Below, one piece after another: positions 44,568 to 58,601 of a stretch of 64,000 nt of DNA. Each line of letters starts with the position of its first letter. The first letter of the stretch is position 1. Source of the DNA: Microterricola pindariensis (GTDB taxonomy: Bacteria > Actinomycetota > Actinomycetes > Actinomycetales > Microbacteriaceae). A model generated the notes under the pieces. That model ran no database searches and was not told the origin of the DNA. It saw only the letters and a program-made list of their open reading frames with translations. Position numbers and translations under genes: made by a program. Location: positions 1 through 64,000 of the forward strand of contig NZ_MPZN01000011.1 of assembly GCF_002936985.1 (NCBI RefSeq), given 5' to 3'.

Positions 44568-45296
44568 TCAACGCACGGCGGCGGTCGAGATTGCGGCGGC
44601 GAGGTCGTCCGGGCGGCTCCACATCGGCCAGTGCCCGGTCGGCAGGTCGACCAGCTCGAGGTCGCGCAGTGATGCCGTCTCTGCCAACATCTCGTTCCCC
44701 GCCCGGGCCATCTGCATCAGCACCTCCGACGGGAACGAGCACGCAATGATCGTGGACGGCACATCGCGCCGAGCGTCGTTCGTGAGCTGCACCACCTGAC
44801 GCATGACGGGGCCGGGCTGCGGCACGGCCAGTTCCCTGAACCGACGAACGTCGCGCTCGCTCACGCCGTCCAGGCTCGCCGCGAGCTGGTCGAACGGCGG
44901 GAGCTCCGAATCCTGCTGCTCCGCTGGGAAGTCCGCGTCGAACGCCGAGCCGTCGCTCACCGGCCCGCTGTCGACGTAGACGACGCGGCTGATCGCGGTC
45001 GGGTGCTGGTCGAGGAAGACCGAGACAGGCGAACCTGCTCCGCTGTGTGCGACCAGCACGACGGCGCTGCCGTCAGCGGAGGCGGTGGAAACCGCCTCTT
45101 GCAGTGCCTCGGCCTGGTCGTCCAGCGTCCGAGACGAGCGATCCGGGTCGCTGGGGTCGAGGCCGGGCAGGGTGAGCGCGGTGACGGCGTGGCCTCGGGA
45201 GCGGAGCTCGGGCGCGACGGCGTCCCACGCCCAGGCGCCGAGCCAGTGGCCGGGAACGAGAATGATCGAGGGCAGAGTGTTGGGGGTGACATCCAT
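44568..45296 (-). CDS. Alpha/beta hydrolase
   Basis: A 242-residue protein. Features of the alpha/beta fold are SIILVPGHWLGAWAWDAVAP (oxyanion region), VVLVAHSGAGSPVSVFLDQH with Ser nucleophile in HSGAG, and LVDLPTGHWPMWSRPDDLA with the triad His. It resembles salicylate esterase/MenH-like hydrolases; substrate unknown. It is divergent from a WYL-type regulator gene, 82 bp away, which probably controls it. Confidence 0.85.
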   Translation of the reverse strand: MDVTPNTLPSIILVPGHWLGAWAWDAVAPELRSRGHAVTALTLPGLDPSDPDRSSRTLDDQAEALQEAVSTASADGSAVVLVAHSGAGSPVSVFLDQHPTAISRVVYVDSGPVSDGSAFDADFPAEQQDSELPPFDQLAASLDGVSERDVRRFRELAVPQPGPVMRQVVQLTNDARRDVPSTIIACSFPSEVLMQMARAGNEMLAETASLRDLELVDLPTGHWPMWSRPDDLAAAISTAAVR

Positions 45297-45330
45297 GTGT
45301 CCATCGTCCCGCGGCCGCTGGACAGAGGCA

Positions 45331-45348
45331 TGTCACTATTTCTGTCAC
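45331..45348. promoter_or_regulatory. Paired TGTCAC direct repeats in the divergent promoter
   Basis: TGTCAC at 45331-45336 and again at 45343-45348, 12 bp apart (about one helical turn), between the hydrolase and WYL regulator genes. They could be a regulator binding site; a weak inference from spacing and position only. Confidence 0.35.
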
Positions 45349-45378
45349 TTTCTTTGGATTCTTTGAGATGATGGCCGG

Positions 45379-46068
45379 GTGAAACGTACCGAGCGACTGC
45401 ACGCCCTCACCGAGTCGCTGCGCCGCGCCTCGGTCCGCGGGCGGACGGCACAACAGCTCGCCGACGAGTTCGAGGTGACCACCCGCACGATCAAGCGCGA
45501 CCTCGATGCTTTGGAGGCCAGCGGCTTGCCGCTCTGGGCGCGCACCGGCCCGGGTGGTGGCTATGGCCTGGCGGAGATCACGAGCCTGCCGCCGGTGAAC
45601 CTGACCGCCGCGCAGGCGCTGGCGCTGAACACCGCGGTGGCGGTCGCAACACAGGCGCCGTACTCGGACTCTGCCCGTGCGGCGGCCAACAAGATTCGGG
45701 ACGTGCTCGACCCGGGCACCCGCCGGAGGGCCGCGGAGCTCTCCCAGCGGGTGTGGGTTGACGTAGCGCCGAGCGCCCCGCGCCGTGTGATGAACGTGCT
45801 CGAGAAGGCCCTCGTCGACCAGGTGACGGTGAACATCGACTACGTCGACGCCCGCGGGCATGCCACACGGCGCGAGGTGGAACCGATAATCTTCGCATTC
45901 ACCGGCGGGCGCTGGCTGCTTGTGGCGTGGTGCCGACTGCGAGACGATGTGCGATGGTTTGCCCTGCACCGAGTGCAGCGGGCGACGGCCACCCGGAACC
46001 CCTGCACCGGGCACGCGGTCGCCGACATCGGTGAGCCGCCGGCGTCGGCGCGGCCCGTGGGAGGCTGA
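45379..46068 (+). CDS. YafY-type regulator (HTH_11 plus WYL domain)
   Basis: A 229-residue protein with a GTG start. Residues 1-60 hold the DeoR-like helix-turn-helix (RGRTAQQLADEFEVTTRTIK). Residues about 130-215 are a WYL domain (INIDYVDARGHATRREVEPI-like region, GRWLLVAWCRLRDDVRWFAL), a sensor that in other proteins binds nucleic acid or small ligands. It probably regulates itself and the divergent alpha/beta hydrolase. WYL regulators also occur in defence islands, but here the hydrolase neighbour points to a metabolic role. Confidence 0.85.
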   Translation: MKRTERLHALTESLRRASVRGRTAQQLADEFEVTTRTIKRDLDALEASGLPLWARTGPGGGYGLAEITSLPPVNLTAAQALALNTAVAVATQAPYSDSARAAANKIRDVLDPGTRRRAAELSQRVWVDVAPSAPRRVMNVLEKALVDQVTVNIDYVDARGHATRREVEPIIFAFTGGRWLLVAWCRLRDDVRWFALHRVQRATATRNPCTGHAVADIGEPPASARPVGG

Positions 46069-46135
46069 CCGCGGCACGGCGCTCCCCTGGACGCTGCCGG
46101 CGCCCTGCGTGGCGAGAATTGCGCGCTTCCTCGCG

Positions 46136-47425
46136 TCAGTTCGCGAGGCCTCCGCTGACCCACGTGCGCATCGCGGCCCGCTCCTGATCGTCGAACTCCA
46201 TGCGGGCACCTCGGCACAGCGCCTCGACGTTCTTTGCCCATCCCGTCGCCAGATCAGTTGCCGTGGGGTTTCCCTGGAGGGAGACCCCTGAGTAAAGCAG
46301 ACCCTGAATCACATAATTGATGGCAGCTCGGCTGATGGGAACCCCCGCAGCAGCGCAGTCGTCCCGAACCACCTTGGAGGTTTCGGTTCGATTGAACGTC
46401 TCATCGCGAATGCGCGATTCGAGGGAGGTAAAGAGTTGCCGATACTGCGCCGTCGACAGCGACGGAACGTCCGTCACCCGTGCAACTTGCTGCTCGATGG
46501 CGGGTCGCTCGTCGATGGAGATCGGCAGGTCATCCCCCGAAAAGCGCGTGGTGTCCCACGCCCAGCCCGGTGCAGGCCGGGAGGAGTAGGCGATGCCTTC
46601 CCCCAACTGGGCCACCCACGCTCCGAAGGAGTTGAAGCCGGCCCAGTCGGCCAGGATTGATGGCTCAGCGGTCGTTGCTTGTTTCGCGAGCTGGCCCCCG
46701 GCAACGGGTCCAGGAGCCTTCCGCACGAAGCCAAGCACAGCCTCGGCGGCGCGAGCACGCCCTTCTGAGGTGCTGACCACCGGACGATCCGTGCTCCCGG
46801 AAGGGACTGCGAGGGGCTCACTCGCCGGTAGTTCTTCCTCGTCCGAACTCCCCGCGGGCACGGCGGAGTCTGCGCTCGGCCCGTTGAGGATCGAGACGAA
46901 GGCATCGGACTCCACGACGCGATCCGCCATGCTGCGGTACGCACCGGCAACGGACCCCGCGACGACGACGGTGGTGAATCGATCCGCCGCTCTGATGCGT
47001 TGAATCAAGGACGTAAAGTCCGCGTCCGCAGACGCGATGAAAAACTCCTCGATTCGACCGGGTCCGGCGAGTACATCCATGGTGTCTAGAACCAGGTTGA
47101 TGTCAGTGCTGCTCTTGCCCTGTTGTGTGAGTGACGGGCAGTCAATCACGCGATACCCGGCTCGGGTCCAATACGCCCGATACTTCGAGAAGGCCGACGG
47201 GTTCAGGTAGCATTTTCGGACGAGGAAACGTCTCGTGCTGCCGTCGAGACCGCTCTCCCCGGCGCCGTCCGCCATTGCCTCCGTCCACCTGCCTGGATCG
47301 GTCGCGAACCGTTCGGCCGCCGCGGCATCCAATCTCAGCAAACCGATGTAGACGTTGTCGAAGTCGACAAAGAGCGCTGCCCGGGTTGCGGGCTTTTGGC
47401 CAAGATCGTTGGGGGCGGGAGTCAT
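46136..47425 (-). CDS. NYN-domain RNase-like protein with LOTUS-like region
   Basis: A 429-residue protein; the ATG at 47425 begins MTPAPNDLGQ. Residues about 15-180 are a NYN (PIN-like) domain with conserved acidic residues in ALFVDFDNVYIGLL, SSTDINLVLDTMDVL and FFIASADADFTSLIQRIR. Residues about 245-310 (VLGFVRKAPGPVAGGQLAKQ, then FNSFGAWVAQLGEG) look like an OST-HTH/LOTUS RNA-binding domain. The C-terminal 100 residues are helical. NYN proteins are metal-dependent RNases. It is in the same orientation as jetABC, 363 bp downstream of jetC, in the place where jetD would normally be. Confidence 0.82.
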   Translation of the reverse strand: MTPAPNDLGQKPATRAALFVDFDNVYIGLLRLDAAAAERFATDPGRWTEAMADGAGESGLDGSTRRFLVRKCYLNPSAFSKYRAYWTRAGYRVIDCPSLTQQGKSSTDINLVLDTMDVLAGPGRIEEFFIASADADFTSLIQRIRAADRFTTVVVAGSVAGAYRSMADRVVESDAFVSILNGPSADSAVPAGSSDEEELPASEPLAVPSGSTDRPVVSTSEGRARAAEAVLGFVRKAPGPVAGGQLAKQATTAEPSILADWAGFNSFGAWVAQLGEGIAYSSRPAPGWAWDTTRFSGDDLPISIDERPAIEQQVARVTDVPSLSTAQYRQLFTSLESRIRDETFNRTETSKVVRDDCAAAGVPISRAAINYVIQGLLYSGVSLQGNPTATDLATGWAKNVEALCRGARMEFDDQERAAMRTWVSGGLAN

Positions 47426-47524
47426 GCTCGAAGTGTGCCAGATGGCGCAACGCACGCATCACGCTTGCGATGGCGAGTCGCGGCGCAGCGACGAACGTGT
47501 GGTGGGGGCCAGTTTCGGGGTGGG

Positions 47525-47564
47525 GTTGGCTTCGGTCGCTCGTTCCTCGCTCCCTCGAGCCAAC
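47525..47564. repeat. REP-A-like element (long form)
   Basis: On the minus strand GTTGGCTCGAGGGAGCGAGG followed by AACGAGCGACCGAAGCCAAC, the repeat seen at 60431 with 7 extra bases (GAGGAAC-type) in the centre. It lies in the 363-bp gap between jetC and the NYN gene. Confidence 0.7.
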
Positions 47565-47648
47565 GGGGAAGGGTTGGCCAATGGGGAGGGGTCGGGCAGC
47601 GAGATGGGGTCGAGAGGCTTAGCCGGCGGGGCTGGAGTTTCGGGGTAC

Positions 47649-47788
47649 GGGGTCTCGATACGCGCCGCGGGCGGCGCTACTCGACCAACGGATCTGGCGC
47701 TACTCGACCAACGGGTTAGGCGGGTGCAACTTCGACGGTTCGACCAACGGGTTGGGCGGGTGCAGGTTCGACGGGCTCGACCGACGGG

Positions 47789-47799
<11 letters not shown>
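47649..47799. repeat. REP-C unit and short tandem repeats downstream of jetC
   Basis: It begins with a GGTCTCGATACGCG...CTACTCGACCAACGG unit (as in jetB), then two copies of GCGCTACTCGACCAACGG, then three imperfect ~36-37 bp units starting CGACC(A/G)ACGGGTT(A/G)GGCG at 47705, 47741 and 47778. The last unit overlaps the jetC stop codon (47789-47791). The spacing and divergence do not fit a CRISPR array. Confidence 0.7.
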
Positions 47800-53824
<6,025 letters not shown>

Positions 53825-53961
53825 GCGCCGCGCCCCCTTTTCTGACCTCCACAACCGTAGTCGTCAGCCCGGGCAGCCCGAAAACGGAGGGGTTCCTGCG
53901 GCGCGGCGCCGGCCCGCGTGCTCGTGCTCGGGCTCCTGCTCGTGCTCGCGGCGGCGCAGGC

Positions 53962-54909
53962 CTACTCGAGCGTCGCGCCGCTGCCGATGTGGCGGGTCAG
54001 GTAGTCGGAGAGCCCGACCATGTCGGAGTAGAGCGTCGAGGCCCGGTAGCCGAAGTTCGCCTCGAGCTTCTGCCGGATCTCCGCCTTGGCGTCCCGCGCG
54101 ATGCGGAACGTGAACACGGGCGCGGAGTACTGGCTGATCGGGTCGCGCTCGATGTGGCTGAGCCGCAGCGGCAGCGAACTGGTGTGGCGGAGGTCTTCCG
54201 TGCTCCACGGCATCGAGCGGCCGCGCGCCGAGCGCAGCTGGCGGTCGCCCTCGAAGGCGAACGGCGCCCCGTCGACGATGAAGCCGGCGTTCTGCGAGGA
54301 GATGCGCGAGTCGTAGGCCGGCGGACGCCAGTACTTGAGGCTGCCCGTGCCCCAGCGCCGCACCAGCCGCCTGGCGTCGTTCGTCAGCTCGTGCCAGCGC
54401 AGATCGCGCCCGCCCCATGCGCTGTTCAGGGTGATGCGCGTGGCCGGCTTCGCGAAGGCGAAGACGCGGGCGTCGGCATCCGCCGTGTTCAGGGTGCGCT
54501 CGACGGCGAACCACAGGGCGACGAGCGGGTTCTCGCTGACGTCGACGAGGCGCGTCGGGGCGCCGAAGTGCTGCAGCCGGGCGAGCAGTTCCAGCGCCGG
54601 CATGTCGTCGAAGCGCCAGTCCTCGCGGGCCAGGCGCAGCGTCTCCACCTCGGCGGCGACCATCTGGTCCTCGGTAGGCGGGGTGCGGGTCGGGCTCGCG
54701 TCGAGCAGGGTGCGGTAGAGCGAGCTGAACAGTGCCCAGTCGGCGTTGCCGGAGCCGCGCCAGAGCATGTCGCGGTAGCCGTGCGTCTCGGTGAGGGCCC
54801 GCGTCTGCTCGAGGAACTGCTCCCACGAGTGCACGGGGATGTCCCAGGGCTCCCAGACGGATGCCGGCGACACCCAGCCGGTCGACGTGTTCCGGTAGCT
54901 CTCCAACAC
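53962..54909 (-). CDS. FRG-domain protein
   Basis: A 315-residue protein with a GTG start after GAGGGAGC. The FRG domain spans about residues 25-150: VHSWEQFLEQTRAL, YRDMLWRGSGNADWALFSSL and LLARLQHFGAPTRLVDVSEN, with PLVALWFAVE. FRG (named for a Phe-Arg-Gly motif, here Trp-Arg-Gly) proteins are of unknown activity but are frequent in defence and stress islands. It lies 137 bp upstream of jetA in the same direction, so it may belong to the same locus. It has no membrane segment. Confidence 0.82.
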   Translation of the reverse strand: MLESYRNTSTGWVSPASVWEPWDIPVHSWEQFLEQTRALTETHGYRDMLWRGSGNADWALFSSLYRTLLDASPTRTPPTEDQMVAAEVETLRLAREDWRFDDMPALELLARLQHFGAPTRLVDVSENPLVALWFAVERTLNTADADARVFAFAKPATRITLNSAWGGRDLRWHELTNDARRLVRRWGTGSLKYWRPPAYDSRISSQNAGFIVDGAPFAFEGDRQLRSARGRSMPWSTEDLRHTSSLPLRLSHIERDPISQYSAPVFTFRIARDAKAEIRQKLEANFGYRASTLYSDMVGLSDYLTRHIGSGATLE

Positions 54910-55069
54910 CGCGCTCCCTCTGCGGGCCGTGCGATGGCTCGCCCGTCCAGCCTATGACTGGGCGGCTGCGAGCGGGCTGGCTGCCCGCTGCCCGCGGTCG
55001 CCGTGCGCCCGGTGCGCGCCCCGTCATCTGGGGCCAGCGCCGCCGCCGCAGGCCGCGATAACGTGGCGG

Positions 55070-56614
55070 ATGCCCGGACGTCATGCCCTCGTCGTCGAGG
55101 ACGAGAACCTCGCGCCGGCACCTCCCCCGCCTCCCTCAGGGTGGTACACCGACCCCGCGGATGCCGCCCAGTGGCGCTGGTGGTCCGGCGAGGAGTGGGC
55201 GGAGCACCGGAGCCCGCGCGACGCCGAGTCTGGGGCGGGTTATGCGCCGGCGGGCACAGTCGCGGCCGCGGGCCCTGTCGAGGCCGCTGTCGAAGGCGCT
55301 GTCGAGGCTCACGTCGACGTCGCTGTCGAAGCTGACCTGCCCGAGGCTTCCGCCGCGGCGCCCGCGCAGGCCATGCCTCCCACCACGGGCAGCGATCTGC
55401 GCAACCGCGTCCCTGCCCAGTCGCTGATGGAACACGTCATCCGTCTCAGCCGTGAGACATCCGGGCGGAGCGAGGATCTTGCGGACGAAATTCGGTCCTG
55501 GCACGCCGGCATCGTCGGCGAGCGCCGCGTCGCCAGGATCCTCAGCAATCTAGGCCCGGAGTGGACCGTCCTGCACTCGGTTCCTGTCGGCACCGAGGGA
55601 GCCGACATCGACCACCTTCTGGTCGGGCCCGCCGGGGTCTACACGATCAACACAAAGCATCACGCGGGCAAGGACGTCTGGGTTGCCGAGCGTGCACTGC
55701 GGGTGAACAACCATCCGCAGCATCACATCTCGAACGCGGCCTTCGAAGCCCGCCGGGCCGAGAAGCTCCTCACCCAGGCGAGCGGGCTCACCGTCGAGGC
55801 CGCGGGCCTCATCGTCCTCGTCGGAGTCAAGCGACTCACGATCAAGGCCGCACCGGACGGCGGCGATGTCGTCGTCGGGGTCGTGCGCGACTCTGACCTG
55901 CTCCGCACGATGCAGTCCCGACGCATCTACAGCGACGACCAGGTGCGCCGCATCGCCGCCGCCGCGGTGCGGCCCCGCACCTGGAGCTCTCTCCCGGTGC
56001 CCCACGTCGACCCGCACGAGGTGTACACCGAGTTCGAGGCACTCGCACTCGAGACGTCTGCCGCCCGGGCCGTTGTCTCGAGTTCTCGCCCCAGCCGCCC
56101 CGTGCGCGCGCCTCGCCCTGCCCCGGGCCGCGCCGCCTCGAGCCGCCCGCCCACGCGGCGCCCGTCGCGCAGGCGCCGCTCGATCCTGCCCGAGCTCGTC
56201 AAACTGGTACTGATCGGCGTCGTCGTGGTGGGCGCGATCAACTACCTCGGCAGCCTCGGCAAGGCTCAGCCGCCGGCGAGCGCCGAGCTCGCGTCGGCAG
56301 GGGCGGAGGCGGCGGCAGAGGCGGAGGCGGAGCTGTCGGCCCTCACCGAGGCGGCCGGCACGGCCGCGCTGCGGCTCGACGAGCTGAGTCCCGATGGCAT
56401 CCGGCCCGCATCGCTGGTGGTCGGAAAGGGGTCGACCCTGGAGGCTCCCGACGGCACCGTGCTCGTCGCCCTGCCGAGCGGCACCACTGCCGCCTACGCG
56501 CCGAGCGCCGACGGCCTCTCCTACACGCTCACGCTCGGAGGCGCAGTCCACGGCACTGCGGTGACAGTGACGCCCGAAGCGGGCGTCTTGCCCGGGCTGC
56601 CCGTCACCCCGTAG
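55070..56614 (+). CDS. DUF2510-NERD membrane protein
   Basis: A 514-residue protein. Residues about 22-45 are DUF2510 (SGWYTDPADAAQWRWWSGEE), followed by an Ala/Val/Glu-rich linker (EAAVEGAVEAHVDVAVEADL). Residues about 145-280 are a NERD domain (HAGIVGERRVARILSNLGPE, GTEGADIDHLLVGPAGVYTI, NTKHHAGKDVWV). Residues about 372-395 are a membrane segment (LVKLVLIGVVVVGAINYLGS), and the last ~110 residues form a small beta-rich domain that may be outside the cell. It is divergent from the FRG gene and convergent with the DUF7002-type gene. A nuclease-like domain held at the membrane is suggested. Confidence 0.82.
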   Translation: MPGRHALVVEDENLAPAPPPPPSGWYTDPADAAQWRWWSGEEWAEHRSPRDAESGAGYAPAGTVAAAGPVEAAVEGAVEAHVDVAVEADLPEASAAAPAQAMPPTTGSDLRNRVPAQSLMEHVIRLSRETSGRSEDLADEIRSWHAGIVGERRVARILSNLGPEWTVLHSVPVGTEGADIDHLLVGPAGVYTINTKHHAGKDVWVAERALRVNNHPQHHISNAAFEARRAEKLLTQASGLTVEAAGLIVLVGVKRLTIKAAPDGGDVVVGVVRDSDLLRTMQSRRIYSDDQVRRIAAAAVRPRTWSSLPVPHVDPHEVYTEFEALALETSAARAVVSSSRPSRPVRAPRPAPGRAASSRPPTRRPSRRRRSILPELVKLVLIGVVVVGAINYLGSLGKAQPPASAELASAGAEAAAEAEAELSALTEAAGTAALRLDELSPDGIRPASLVVGKGSTLEAPDGTVLVALPSGTTAAYAPSADGLSYTLTLGGAVHGTAVTVTPEAGVLPGLPVTP

Positions 56615-57839
56615 CGCCGGCCACGTCGATCCGCTCGTACGCTCGCTGAAGTTCGAAGGTCCGATCAACTGCGCCGGGCAACGCGCGGAGCACGGCCAAC
56701 GACACGGTGAGTCGGGAGCCGCCCACCCAGCCAGTCGCCAGCGCTTTCGCCTCAACGGATGCCGCAGGAACCTCGATGCCGGCGAGCACGTCATAACTCT
56801 CGGCGGCGAACACGACGAAAACGGCCGCGTCGAAGGTCCACGAGCGAAACACTGAGAACTGGATCGGCTTGCGAATCGCACTGGCCTTGACGACCCGCGA
56901 CTTCACCTGGAGCAGACGTCCATCTCCTGTCGACACGTCCCAACTCTTCTCGCTATTGGGTGCGAGTGCACCTGTGTACGCCGTTGCGACCAGCGTCTCG
57001 GCGAGGTCACCCGCCGGCGCATTGAGCGTGCGGATGACCGAGCGCTCCGCCAACTCTCCGAGCACTCCCGAGTAGAGACGCAGCAACTCCCGGGTGCTCT
57101 GTGAGCCGAGGTCGATCGCGCCCAGCGCCACCCGCCGGTCGGCATCGACTTCACTCTCGCGAGTCGTCGGGGTTGCGCTGTAGAGCTGCTCGATCAACAC
57201 GCCATCCTGCATGCGTTCGACTCGCGTCACGAACCGGGCGACATCCGGCACCGCACCTCGCACCGTCAGCTCGGCCACGTCGTTCCCATTCGGGCGCTGC
57301 TCCGCACGGCTGGGGTGCTGGTAGTCGGCAATCGGCAGGAACGTCGATGTGCCCCGCCGTGCCTTGGCATGGGGTTGGGCGAATCCCGAGTTGATCGCGC
57401 ACAGCTCGATGTCGCGCTCGTAGGCGGCCATCAGCGCGGCGGTGTCGATCGTCACAACCGTGTGGACGTCGTTCCTGTACGACCGCGCTGACAGCAGCTC
57501 CAGCATTCGGCGCCGCTGTGGGAAGAAGAACACGCGGCTGTTCAGCGTCTCGTACCACTCAGACACGCTCAGACCATCGAGGGAATCGGCGAGCGACGGT
57601 TCGTGGATCGGCTTCTGGTCGCGGAGCACAACCGTGCCGAGCTCGGGGTGCTCGATCGGCTGCGACTCTGCACGCCGTTCGGAGAGCAAGCTGCGGCGCG
57701 CGGCATCCGAAGACACTCCCCAACGCTCGACCAACGCGCTCGCCGACAGGAGTCCGTGCGCTTGGATGGACGGCCAGGCGCCGTCGGCCGCCATGTGGAA
57801 GAGCTCCGGGTAGAGCCGGACGAACTCGCTTGTCTGCAT
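56604..57839 (-). CDS. DUF7002 (ADP-ribosyltransferase-like) plus nuclease-like fusion protein
   Basis: A 411-residue protein. The N-terminal ~210 residues have the order of a DarT-like ADP-ribosyltransferase: LFHMAADGAWPSIQAHGLLS (13-32), TLNSRVFFFPQRRRMLELL (98-116) and NDVAELTVRGAVPDV with E190 in the catalytic position. This matches the DUF7002 family as I remember it. The C-terminal ~150 residues look like a PD-(D/E)XK fold: DLAETLVATAYTGA (E281), SWDVSTGDGRLLQVKSRVV (D301, Gln311, Lys313). It would be a two-headed effector. Its stop overlaps the convergent DUF2510-NERD gene by 11 nt. ART-likeness and nuclease-likeness are both inferences from motifs. Confidence 0.65.
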   Translation of the reverse strand: MQTSEFVRLYPELFHMAADGAWPSIQAHGLLSASALVERWGVSSDAARRSLLSERRAESQPIEHPELGTVVLRDQKPIHEPSLADSLDGLSVSEWYETLNSRVFFFPQRRRMLELLSARSYRNDVHTVVTIDTAALMAAYERDIELCAINSGFAQPHAKARRGTSTFLPIADYQHPSRAEQRPNGNDVAELTVRGAVPDVARFVTRVERMQDGVLIEQLYSATPTTRESEVDADRRVALGAIDLGSQSTRELLRLYSGVLGELAERSVIRTLNAPAGDLAETLVATAYTGALAPNSEKSWDVSTGDGRLLQVKSRVVKASAIRKPIQFSVFRSWTFDAAVFVVFAAESYDVLAGIEVPAASVEAKALATGWVGGSRLTVSLAVLRALPGAVDRTFELQRAYERIDVAGATG

Positions 57840-57903
57840 GAGACGAGCGTAGCGATGTGCCGGGTTGCCACGCCGGTGGTGCCGCCGCGACGGCGGGCGC
57901 GGG

Positions 57904-58497
57904 TTAGCTGGCCTGCTGCAGCGGCCGGCGCACCGACGCGGCGACCTCCGCGATCTCCGGGAAGCCCTCCGACATCACCATCCAGATCGACTGCTCGTCG
58001 ACGCGGTTGTCGTGGTGCACGACCATCTGGCGGTTGTGCGCGGCGAGCGTCCACATCGGGTCGTGGAACCGGTCCGGGTCGAGCCGGGTGAGCAGGCGGG
58101 CCAGCTCCCCGACCCGTGCGATCAGCGCCTCGCAGGCCAGCGGCAGCGCGACATCCGTGCGGAAGGCAGCACGCCCCCTGTCCACGATGCCGACGCCGGC
58201 GTCGACGGCGGTGACGAGCCCGTTCAGCCAGCGCTCGGCGAGGTCGTCGCGGGTGACGCCGGGCGGCAGCTCCGGCAGCTCGGCCTCTGGGGCACGCGTC
58301 TCCGCAACGCTCGGCGGGCCGCCGAGCACGATCTGCTCGTACCGCGCGTACGGCAGAATCACGGCCTCGGCCCGGCGATGCGAGCCGAGCACGACGGGCT
58401 GGGCGCCCTCCGGGTCGGCCCGGAACCGGCGCAACGCCCCCGACAACCCTGCGCGTGCATGCGCGACCGTCGTCACAAGGAGGGGGCGGTCGGTCAT
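57904..58497 (-). CDS. Phd/YefM antitoxin-HepT (HEPN) toxin fusion
   Basis: A 197-residue protein. Residues 1-58 match a Phd/YefM antitoxin DNA-binding domain (GALRRFRADPEGAQPVVLGS, then RRAEAVILPYARYEQIV). Residues about 85-190 match a HepT/HEPN ribonuclease domain: NGLVTAVDAGVGIVDRG, ALIARVGELARLL and AAHNRQMVVHHDNRVDEQSI, in which R156-x4-H161 is the HEPN catalytic motif, although the following HxY tyrosine is replaced by Asp. So antitoxin-type and toxin-type folds are joined in one chain. Paired TGTACA boxes just upstream suit its DNA-binding half. Divergent from the cysteine-desulfurase-like gene. Confidence 0.75.
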   Translation of the reverse strand: MTDRPLLVTTVAHARAGLSGALRRFRADPEGAQPVVLGSHRRAEAVILPYARYEQIVLGGPPSVAETRAPEAELPELPPGVTRDDLAERWLNGLVTAVDAGVGIVDRGRAAFRTDVALPLACEALIARVGELARLLTRLDPDRFHDPMWTLAAHNRQMVVHHDNRVDEQSIWMVMSEGFPEIAEVAASVRRPLQQAS

Positions 58498-58527
58498 TCC
58501 CCCAACGATAAACGCTGCACAAGAATA

Positions 58528-58545
58528 TGTACATTTTCATGTACA
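58528..58545. promoter_or_regulatory. Paired TGTACA operator of the Phd/YefM type
   Basis: TGTACA at 58528-58533 and at 58540-58545, 12 bp centre to centre, each inside an 8-bp palindrome ATGTACAT. E. coli YefM is known to bind two TGTACA-centred palindromes with this same 12-bp spacing. It lies 31 bp upstream of the Phd-HepT fusion gene and 57 bp upstream of the divergent gene, so it may control both. Confidence 0.75.
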
Positions 58546-58601
58546 TCCCTCGCGGGTCGGCCCCCTTCTCTCCGCTCATGGTGCGGCGTAGGCTGTGCCG
58601 C

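Noticed and set aside
55070-57839. Gene(s) here as the missing JetD
   Set aside because: Neither the NERD protein nor the DUF7002-type fusion has Toprim or winged-helix motifs expected for JetD; both have other clear assignments.
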